From: Lachnospiraceae bacterium
GTDB taxonomy: Bacteria > Bacillota > Clostridia > Lachnospirales > Lachnospiraceae
NCBI GenBank assembly: GCA_024687205.1
Contig: JAILES010000064.1
Location: 1 to 64,000 of the forward strand
Direction of reading: 5' to 3'
Length of the DNA stretch: 64,000 nt
The notes beneath the pieces were generated by a model. The model made no database searches. It had not been told where the DNA came from and saw only the letters and a list, made by a program, of their open reading frames with translations. Position numbers and translations under genes: made by a program. This document shows positions 34,093 to 41,362 of the stretch, one piece after another; within the stretch, counting starts at the first letter, position 1; each line of letters begins with the position of its first letter.

Positions 34093-37000
34093 GTGAATGC
34101 GCAGGAATATAAGATATGCTCTGAAGAGATAAAGACTCTGATCGAGAATGAGCAGTTCAGGGAAGCGGTTGAGATAGCCGACACCATTGACTGGAGAAGA
34201 GCGAAAAGTGTCTCGAAACTCATGAGCATAAGCGACCTTTATAAGATAAACCGTCGCTATGAAGAAGCACTGGAGCTGATGCTCCTGGCGTACGACAGAA
34301 GTCCCAAGAGAAGAAGCATAGTATACAGCCTTTCCGAACTCTACATAGAGCTCGGCGACAAAGTAAAGGCGATGGAATTTCTTACCATCTTTCGAAAGAT
34401 GGCGCCCAACGATACGGGTGTATATATCCTTCAATATAAGATACTGGAACTGATCGATGCACCTTATGATGACAGGATAGCCCTGCTGGAGGATCTGTGC
34501 CGCAAGGATTACAGGGAAGAGTGGGCTTATCAGCTGGCTTATCTTTATCACAGGATAGGTCTTGGTACCAAGTGCGTTGAGACCTGTAACGAACTGATCA
34601 CCTGGTTTGGTGACGGTCCCTTCGTTATCAAGGCCATGGAACTGAAGATGCTGCATGCACGGCTTACTCCCGAGCAGCAGGCGATCTACAATGCACGTGA
34701 TGATTATAAGGAAGAGATAGAAGCATACGAAAGCGATGAGTATACCACGGAATCCGCTGAGCCCGGTGTCAATCCGGAACTCGGTGATATAGATTTCCAT
34801 GTAAAGACCATCGATATGAGCAAGTTCAATACCATCAATCTTCAGAAGGCTCTTGCGGAAAGCATGAGAGAATTCATGGAAGAGGAAGAGAATGATAAGA
34901 ACGAGCGTATTACCAGACATATAATGAAGCCCATGCTTGATGAGGAAGAAGAGGAGCCGGAGGAGGAATACACCGAAGACGGCGGCTATTATGATGAAGA
35001 CGGCAATTACGTAGAAGGTGACGGCGGCTACTACGATGAAGACGGCAATTACGTAGAAGGCGACGGCGGCTACTACGATGAAGACGGTAATTACGTTGAA
35101 GGCGAAGGTTATTACGATGAAGACGGCAATTACGTAGAAGGTGACGGCGGCTACTACGATGAGGACGGTAATTACGTTGAAGGCGAAGAAGCCTATTATG
35201 AAGAAAATGCCGAATACACGGAAGACTCCGCAGAGGAAGGGTATGCCGGAGAGGAAGCTGTCGAAGAGGATGCCGAAAACGGCGATGAAGGCTATGACAG
35301 CGATTTTGAATCGGAAGAACTGGCAGAAGAGCCGGATGACCTGCCTTATCCCGAAGTGGATGATACCGAGTATGTGGATAATACGACTTTCATAGATCAC
35401 AAGACTATATCCAAGGCGGCTTTATTCAAGAGTGAGAATAAAGAGGACGTGAAAGAAGAGAAAGAGGAAGAAGAGGCTCCGCGTCTGGAGTCTATGGATG
35501 ATATACGTCCCGAGACCGGAGAAAGCGCGGATAACGGAGATGAGCTCTTCTTTGAAGATAAGACAGCTGATATTGTTATAGACGATCCTCCCAGCAATAC
35601 CAATCCGGAGTATGAGGGCATGCACGAGCTTGCTGCCGAAGTAGTTCGTGAGGAAAAAGAGGAAAAACAGAAGAAGGAAGAAGAGGAAGCAAAGGCTAAA
35701 GAGAAACGCACCAAGGTGAAAGCTCCCGCAAGTTTTGATGATATGCTGAGGTTCGATGACAACGGCCAGATAGAGCTTGCCCTGGCACCCGGTATCGAAC
35801 CCGATATACAGATCACCGGCCAGATACATATGGATGAATATCTCTCAAGCTGGGAAGAAAAGAAAAAGCTACGCAACGAAGAGATAAGAAAAGAGACCGA
35901 AAGGAAGATAAAGGAATCCACAGGTCCCATCTTCAGAGGCTATGATGATAAGAAGAAAAACAGCCTGATACAGGATATCGAGGAAGAACAGCGTATGTTC
36001 TCCGAGATGTATGAGGCAAATGATATAGAACTCAGAAGCGTTGAAGAAGTTGCAGCCGGTGATATGCCTCTGGCAAAGCCTGTAGTGGAAAAGCTGAAGA
36101 CAAGGACAGGTGTGATCTTCAATCAGAAGCAGGGTTCTATCTGGGATGAGGTGGATGCATCCATCAAAGCCGATAAGGAAAGAGAAGAGGCCCTGGCTGA
36201 AGAAGAATATGACGAGGCTGAGAAGAACGATACTCCGAGCGTCTTTGTGGATGTGGCTTCCGAAGCAGCCGAAGGTCTCGTAAATACAGCAACCCTTCCC
36301 GACCTTGGCGAGGTAGAAAAAGCCGAGAGCGCAGTCTTTGATGATGAAGGCTATGATGAAGAAGCAGCCGGCGAAGACGAAGACTATGACGAGGATTACG
36401 ACGGAGAGTATGAAGGCGAAGAAAATTACGACTCCGAAGATTATCCCGAAGAAGATTATGAAGGCGATTACGAAGACTCCGGAGAGTATGATGAAGAAGC
36501 CGGCTATGAAGATGAAGAGTACGGCGATTATGACGGAGAGTATGATGATCAGCAGGAATACAGCGAGGATTATTACGGTGAAGAGTATAACACCGGTGAT
36601 CTCAGCGATATAGAGGGAGCTCTTGAAGCTGATGCGGATCGCAGGAGTCTCGAGACTGCCGATGAGATGGATGATGATTATCATGCCGAAGAGTATGAGA
36701 ACGACTTAAGTGTTGATGAGCAGAGGCTCTTTGAAAACTTCCTGTACTCAAGGAAGATGAGAGACCAGATACTTGATACCATAGATCAGATAAGCCTTAC
36801 AAGCTATGTCGGAAACATTATCGTTACGGGTGAATCCACCGGCATGAACGTGGATCTGGCCAAGGCTCTTGTTAAAGAGATGCAGATGATCGACAGCAAT
36901 TTTGTATCATCCCGCGTTGCCAAGATCAGCGGTACCAAGCTGAACAACAAGGATATACCTTCGCTCTTAAACCAGCTGGCTTACGGTGCGCTGCTCATAG

Positions 37001-37449
37001 AGAAGGCAGGCGAACTGAAGAAGGCTACACTGGAAAAACTCACAAGTGTTCTGGAATCCTATCCTGACGGTATCCTGGTGATCCTGATGGACAACCGGAA
37101 GAATATGGACAGGCTGATAGAGACATATGAGATGATCACCGGCTATTTCAATACCAGAGTGGATATCATCCCGATGAACAACAATGCACTGGTTGAATAT
37201 GCCAAGAAGTATGCATATTCCAGAGAGTATAAGATAGATGAAGAGAGAGGTGTGCTTGCGCTTCACCAGCGTATCTCCGAGCTGCAGATAGGTGAGCATA
37301 ATGTGACCACCGCAGAGATCGAAGACATAGTGGAAGCAGCCATCGAACATTCCTCAAAGCCCCGCATTTCAACCTTCTTTAACATAATAGGCGGCAAGAG
37401 GTATGACTACGAAGATATGATCATTCTGAGGGAGAAGGACTTCGAGTAA
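34093..37449 (+). CDS. Large TPR protein with acidic repeats and degenerate AAA+ C-terminal domain
   Basis: 1118 residues from GTG 34093, preceded by AGGGGGAAG; ATG 34054 is in frame but has no ribosome site. Residues ~1-215 carry TPR-like helices (for example R-R-Y-E-E-A-L-E-L-M-L-L-A-Y). Two very acidic, Tyr-rich stretches follow: five G-Y-Y-D-E-D-G-N-Y-V-E-G units near 297-365, and a Glu/Asp/Tyr region near 755-840. The last ~245 residues resemble a CbxX/SpoVK-type AAA+ domain (G-N-I-I-V-T-G-E-S-T-G-M-N and G-A-L-L-I-E-K-A-G), but the Walker A Gly-Lys-Thr and the Walker B Asp-Glu are lost. So ATP hydrolysis is unlikely. No membrane segment. A scaffold role is inferred; function unknown. 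Confidence 0.78.
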   Translation: MNAQEYKICSEEIKTLIENEQFREAVEIADTIDWRRAKSVSKLMSISDLYKINRRYEEALELMLLAYDRSPKRRSIVYSLSELYIELGDKVKAMEFLTIFRKMAPNDTGVYILQYKILELIDAPYDDRIALLEDLCRKDYREEWAYQLAYLYHRIGLGTKCVETCNELITWFGDGPFVIKAMELKMLHARLTPEQQAIYNARDDYKEEIEAYESDEYTTESAEPGVNPELGDIDFHVKTIDMSKFNTINLQKALAESMREFMEEEENDKNERITRHIMKPMLDEEEEEPEEEYTEDGGYYDEDGNYVEGDGGYYDEDGNYVEGDGGYYDEDGNYVEGEGYYDEDGNYVEGDGGYYDEDGNYVEGEEAYYEENAEYTEDSAEEGYAGEEAVEEDAENGDEGYDSDFESEELAEEPDDLPYPEVDDTEYVDNTTFIDHKTISKAALFKSENKEDVKEEKEEEEAPRLESMDDIRPETGESADNGDELFFEDKTADIVIDDPPSNTNPEYEGMHELAAEVVREEKEEKQKKEEEEAKAKEKRTKVKAPASFDDMLRFDDNGQIELALAPGIEPDIQITGQIHMDEYLSSWEEKKKLRNEEIRKETERKIKESTGPIFRGYDDKKKNSLIQDIEEEQRMFSEMYEANDIELRSVEEVAAGDMPLAKPVVEKLKTRTGVIFNQKQGSIWDEVDASIKADKEREEALAEEEYDEAEKNDTPSVFVDVASEAAEGLVNTATLPDLGEVEKAESAVFDDEGYDEEAAGEDEDYDEDYDGEYEGEENYDSEDYPEEDYEGDYEDSGEYDEEAGYEDEEYGDYDGEYDDQQEYSEDYYGEEYNTGDLSDIEGALEADADRRSLETADEMDDDYHAEEYENDLSVDEQRLFENFLYSRKMRDQILDTIDQISLTSYVGNIIVTGESTGMNVDLAKALVKEMQMIDSNFVSSRVAKISGTKLNNKDIPSLLNQLAYGALLIEKAGELKKATLEKLTSVLESYPDGILVILMDNRKNMDRLIETYEMITGYFNTRVDIIPMNNNALVEYAKKYAYSREYKIDEERGVLALHQRISELQIGEHNVTTAEIEDIVEAAIEHSSKPRISTFFNIIGGKRYDYEDMIILREKDFE
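34981..35187 (+). repeat. Five tandem 42/39-bp coding repeats
   Basis: Units at 34981, 35023, 35065, 35107 (39 bp, one Gly codon shorter) and 35146 encode G-G-Y-Y-D-E-D-G-N-Y-V-E-G-D/E. The DNA copies are nearly identical, so they probably arose by recent duplication and could vary in number between strains. Confidence 0.9.
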
Positions 37450-37452
37450 TTT

Positions 37453-37481
37453 TTGACAATATGGTGCTGTTTTGGTACAAT
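37453..37481 (+). promoter_or_regulatory. Promoter of glgB
   Basis: TTGACA (37453-37458), a 17-base spacer and TACAAT (37476-37481): a near-consensus sigma-A promoter right after the preceding stop codon. Confidence 0.88.
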
Positions 37482-37521
37482 AATGGGTGGTGGTTAAAGC
37501 TATACCAATGGAGGTTACAAG

Positions 37522-39459
37522 ATGGCATCAAAGAAGACGGAGAAGGAGATACATACCCTTCAGGAAGAGACAATTTTCATTTCAGAAGCTGACCAGTACG
37601 TGTTTGGTCAGGGAACTCATTATGATATTTATAAGAAACTGGGGGCTCACCCCTGCACTAAAGACGGCAAGAAGGGCGTCTTTTTTGCTGTTTGGGCTCC
37701 TCATGCCCGTGAAGTTCATGTGGTAGGTTCGTTCAACGGCTGGGATACTTACGCCAATCCCATGAGGAAGCTGGGAGAAGGCGGTATCTACAGTGCCTTC
37801 ATACCTGATGTGAAGGAAGGCGATCTTTACAAGTTCTATATCACCACAGCTTCGGGAGAGGGCATATATAAAGCCGATCCTTTTGCAAACTGGGCAGAGC
37901 TTCGTCCCGGTACGGCTTCGAAAGTCTATAATATCAATAAACTGAAATGGTCCGATGATGAGTGGATGAGCGTGCGCCAGGGCAAGACCTATTTCCAGGA
38001 ACCTCTGGCCATCTATGAATGCCACATCGGTTCATGGATGAAACATCCCGACGGAACAGAGGACGGTTTCTATACTTACAGGGAATTCGCTGACCGTATA
38101 TGCGAATATCTCTCAAAGATGAAATATACCCACGTGGAACTCATGGGCATCGCCGAACATCCTTTTGACGGCAGCTGGGGTTATCAGGTGACCGGATACT
38201 ATGCGCCCACTTCAAGATACGGTACACCCGAAGATTTCGCTTATCTCGTGAACAAGCTTCATAAGATGGGTGTGGGTGTTATATTGGACTGGGTTCCCGC
38301 ACATTTCCCGAGGGATGCCTTCGGACTTGCAGACTTTGACGGCGAGCCTCTTTACGAGCATCCGGACAGCAGGCTGGGTGAGCATCCCGACTGGGGTACG
38401 AAGATATTCAACTATTCCAAGACAGAGGTCAGGAATTTCCTTATAGGCAATGCACTCTACTGGATCAGAGAGTTCCATATAGACGGACTCAGGGTTGATG
38501 CCGTTGCATCAATGCTCTATCTGGATTACGGAAAGAAAGACGGACAGTGGGTAGCCAATAAATATGGCGGCAATGAGAACCTGGATGCCATAGAATTCTT
38601 CCGCCATCTGAACAGTGTGATCAGAGGCATGAAGAACGGAACCATGACTATAGCAGAGGAATCGACAGCATGGCCCAAAGTTACGGCAGCTCCCGAAGAG
38701 GACGGTCTCGGTTTCACCTTTAAGTGGAACATGGGCTGGATGCACGACTTCTGTGACTACATGAAGCTGGATCCTTATTTCCGCAAGGACAATCACAACA
38801 AGATGACCTTTGCGATGAGTTATAACTGCGCAGAGAAGTATATCATGCCCCTCTCACATGACGAGGTGGTACACCTGAAATGCTCCATGGTAAACAAGAT
38901 GCCCGGCTATCAGGTAGATAAATATGCGAACCTCCGTGTAGGCTATGCTTTCATGTTCGGACATGCAGGCAAGAAGCTGCTGTTCATGGGACAGGATTTT
39001 GCCCAGGAGCGTGAATGGAGTGAGAAGAGAGAACTCGACTGGTTCCTTTTGGACAATAACCTGAACAAAGGAATGCTTGAGTATGTTAAGACCCTGCTTG
39101 AACTCTACAGAAAGAATCCCTGCCTGTATGAACTGGATGACAGCTGGGATGGTTTTGAGTGGATAAATGCAAATGATTCCTACAGATCGACCTACAGCTT
39201 TGTGAGAATGTCTGCGGACGGCAAGAACAATATGCTCTTTGTTCTCAATATGACACCGATCGCAAGAGACGATTATATGGTAGGCGTGCCGAAGAAAGGA
39301 AAGTACAAGCTGGTGCTCAATTCGGATGAGACCAGATTCGCCGGCAACGGAGCCAAGCTTCCCGAAGAGCTGAAGGCACAGGAGCATGACTGCGACAACC
39401 AGAAATTCGCGATCACCTTCAATCTGCCGGCTTATGGCGCGGTAATATACAGTTTCTGA
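37522..39459 (+). CDS. glgB: 1,4-alpha-glucan branching enzyme
   Basis: 645 residues, GH13 family. It makes alpha-1,6 branches in glycogen. An N-terminal CBM48-like domain (F-F-A-V-W-A-P-H-A-R-E-V and G-S-F-N-G-W) precedes the barrel. Catalytic residues are in D-G-L-R-V-D-A-V-A-S near 320-329 (nucleophile Asp), A-E-E-S-T-A-W-P near 377 (acid/base Glu) and L-S-H-D-E-V-V-H near 443 (transition-state Asp). GGAGG lies 7 bases before ATG 37522. The gene stands alone, with its own promoter and terminator and no other glg gene nearby. Confidence 0.95.
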   Translation: MASKKTEKEIHTLQEETIFISEADQYVFGQGTHYDIYKKLGAHPCTKDGKKGVFFAVWAPHAREVHVVGSFNGWDTYANPMRKLGEGGIYSAFIPDVKEGDLYKFYITTASGEGIYKADPFANWAELRPGTASKVYNINKLKWSDDEWMSVRQGKTYFQEPLAIYECHIGSWMKHPDGTEDGFYTYREFADRICEYLSKMKYTHVELMGIAEHPFDGSWGYQVTGYYAPTSRYGTPEDFAYLVNKLHKMGVGVILDWVPAHFPRDAFGLADFDGEPLYEHPDSRLGEHPDWGTKIFNYSKTEVRNFLIGNALYWIREFHIDGLRVDAVASMLYLDYGKKDGQWVANKYGGNENLDAIEFFRHLNSVIRGMKNGTMTIAEESTAWPKVTAAPEEDGLGFTFKWNMGWMHDFCDYMKLDPYFRKDNHNKMTFAMSYNCAEKYIMPLSHDEVVHLKCSMVNKMPGYQVDKYANLRVGYAFMFGHAGKKLLFMGQDFAQEREWSEKRELDWFLLDNNLNKGMLEYVKTLLELYRKNPCLYELDDSWDGFEWINANDSYRSTYSFVRMSADGKNNMLFVLNMTPIARDDYMVGVPKKGKYKLVLNSDETRFAGNGAKLPEELKAQEHDCDNQKFAITFNLPAYGAVIYSF

Positions 39460-39483
39460 TCATAGTCATTTAGCTATGCTTCT

Positions 39484-39513
39484 AACCCACGGGTCGTTCC
39501 CCGTGGGTTTTTT
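39484..39513 (+). terminator. Rho-independent terminator of glgB
   Basis: AACCCACGGG (39484-39493) pairs with CCCGTGGGTT (39500-39509) and is followed by a T-run. Confidence 0.92.
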
Positions 39514-39522
39514 CAGTTGCTC

Positions 39523-39698
39523 AGTACAGAAGACGATCAGGCCCTTGCTAAGCCGGGCGCTCACTAAGCTCAAACTTCGCAGCAGAGCTATGCCCTAACT
39601 CGCAACGTTCCCTTCGGGAAGTTGCTGCGTCGGGCATATGCTGCTCGTTCTTGCTAAGTGCCGCCCTCAATCGCAGGGCCTTGATCGTCTTCTGTACT
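39523..39698. repeat. 176-bp palindromic element (MITE-like or structured RNA)
   Basis: The ends are near-perfect inverted repeats of ~25 bases: AGTACAGAAGACGATCA at the left and TGATCGTCTTCTGTACT at the right, then GGCCC and GGGCC. Pairing continues inwards with TATGCCC/GGGCATA, CAAC/GTTG and a tip TTCCC-TTC-GGGAA near 39608-39620. The whole unit can fold into one long imperfect hairpin. No open reading frame and no obvious target duplication were seen. Confidence 0.75.
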
Positions 39699-39749
39699 AC
39701 GCAGTATCATAGTGAACCAAGGGGAGCGACCGGATATGTTATGTAAATT

Positions 39750-39863
39750 AATGGCTCAAAAAATAGTGCACAAATAGAGAAAATGGCTCAAAAAATAGTT
39801 GATAATGTACGAAATGGCTCAAAAAAACAGTGCGCACAACTAAAAAATGGCTCAAAAAATAGT
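39750..39863 (+). repeat. Four 18-bp direct repeats upstream of the ATPase gene
   Basis: AATGGCTCAAAAAATAGT or a one-to-two-base variant occurs at 39750, 39782, 39813 and 39846, spaced 31-33 bases apart. The last copy ends about 60 bases before the ATPase start. It could be a regulator binding array; the rest of this AT-rich stretch shows no gene. Confidence 0.8.
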
Positions 39864-39923
39864 TGACCGTACTGCCCCAAAAGGCATATAATACAGAAAA
39901 ACAGTTATTTTGAGGGAAGATAT

Positions 39924-41273
39924 ATGCCATACCTTAAGCGAAAGATCGATCTGTATCTGGACAACTGGTTTACGAAAACTGATAAGAAGCCATTGATAAT
40001 AAAAGGTGCCAGACAGATAGGAAAAACGAGATCCATAAGACGCTTTGCAGATGAACACTATGAGAATATAGTGGAAATTAATTTAATCGAACAGAAAAGA
40101 TTTCGAAGCATCCTGGAAGACGGATATGGTCCGGACGAGATAATCAGAAATATAAGCAGGATCGAACCGTCAATTAAATTTATACCAAACAAAACACTGA
40201 TCTTTTTTGATGAGATACAGTCATATCCTGATATAACCACCGCACTTAAGTTTTTTTCTATGGATGGCCGTTTTGATGTAATATGCAGCGGTTCTTTGCT
40301 TGGTATTAATTACAAGCAGATAGAGAGTGTCAGTGTCGGTTATAAAACGGAATATGATATGTATTCTCTTGATTTTGAAGAATTCTTGTGGGCAAGAGGA
40401 TACGATGATTCTCTGAAAACCGATCTGCTGCAACATATCAAGGACATCAGACCTTTCAATGAAACAACGATGAATACGCTAACATCGCTGTTTCTGGATT
40501 ATGCGATAACGGGCGGTATGCCGGAAGTGGTATCAAAGTATATAGAAACGAGATCGTTTTCGGGTACACATGAATTACAGAAACAGATAGTTGCTGCCTA
40601 CAGGGAGGATATCAGGAAATATGCAGACGGTGCTGATCAGACAAGGATAACAAGAGTATTTGATTCAATACCGGCGCAGCTTGCAAAAGAAAACAAGAAA
40701 TATCAGATATCAAAAGTTGCAAGCGGTGCCAAGTTCCGTGATTATGCCGGTTGCATAGACTGGCTGCAGGATGCCGGTATAGTGGTCAAATGCTATTGTC
40801 TTGGATTCCCCGAGCTTCCACTGAAGGGAAACTATGATGATACCAGGTTTAAACTATACTATAGCGATACAGGGATACTGACTTCAATGCTTGACGATGA
40901 ATCCCAGGAGGATCTGCGTGCTAATAAAAACCTGGGAATCTATAAGGGCGCCTTATATGAAAGCATAGTAGGAGAAGCACTGTATAAGCAGGGATACCCG
41001 CTGTTTTACTATAAGAGAGAAGATGGGACATTGGAAGAAGATTTCTTTATCAGAAACAGAAATAAACTTATTCCTCTTGAAGTAAAAGCCCGTTCAGGGC
41101 AATCCCAGTCAATGAGAAGCCTGATAAGAAATGATAAATATGCAGATATCAAATGTGGTATTAAACTATCCCTCAACAATATCGGCTATGATAACGATCT
41201 GCTCACTCTCCCGTATTTCTGTACCTTTCTTCTGAAGGAATGTGTGAATGATATACGGATAATATCGGACTGA
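39924..41273 (+). CDS. AAA_14/DUF4143 ATP-binding protein
   Basis: 449 residues. The N-terminal ATPase has Walker A G-A-R-Q-I-G-K-T near residues 29-36, Walker B T-L-I-F-F-D-E-I-Q near 91 and the sensor-like C-S-G-S-L-L-G. The C-terminal half is the DUF4143 domain (R-F-K-L-Y-Y-S-D-T-G-I-L-T and P-L-E-V-K-A-R-S-G, the last recalling a PD-(D/E)XK nuclease end). These proteins are common and often mobile, with no settled function. The gene is more AT-rich than its neighbours and sits behind the palindrome and direct repeats, which suggests acquisition by transfer. Confidence 0.85.
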   Translation: MPYLKRKIDLYLDNWFTKTDKKPLIIKGARQIGKTRSIRRFADEHYENIVEINLIEQKRFRSILEDGYGPDEIIRNISRIEPSIKFIPNKTLIFFDEIQSYPDITTALKFFSMDGRFDVICSGSLLGINYKQIESVSVGYKTEYDMYSLDFEEFLWARGYDDSLKTDLLQHIKDIRPFNETTMNTLTSLFLDYAITGGMPEVVSKYIETRSFSGTHELQKQIVAAYREDIRKYADGADQTRITRVFDSIPAQLAKENKKYQISKVASGAKFRDYAGCIDWLQDAGIVVKCYCLGFPELPLKGNYDDTRFKLYYSDTGILTSMLDDESQEDLRANKNLGIYKGALYESIVGEALYKQGYPLFYYKREDGTLEEDFFIRNRNKLIPLEVKARSGQSQSMRSLIRNDKYADIKCGIKLSLNNIGYDNDLLTLPYFCTFLLKECVNDIRIISD

Positions 41274-41307
41274 TCCTAAGTGTATGGTTAAGAAAAGAAG
41301 AGGGAAT

Positions 41308-41335
41308 TAAAGATTCTGCTGATTTCTGTCGAAAA
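41308..41335 (+). promoter_or_regulatory. Possible sigma-28 (flagellar) promoter
   Basis: TAAA (41308-41311), 16 bases, then GTCGAAAA (41328-41335), six of eight matches to GCCGATAA. It lies 28 bases before the large flagellar-locus gene. Confidence 0.45.
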
Positions 41336-41362
41336 ATAAGATGTGAGGTCAGGAGGGTTACC

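Noticed and set aside
39750..39863. CRISPR-like repeat pattern
   Set aside because: Repeats are only 18 bp, the gaps 13-15 bp, and no cas gene is present.
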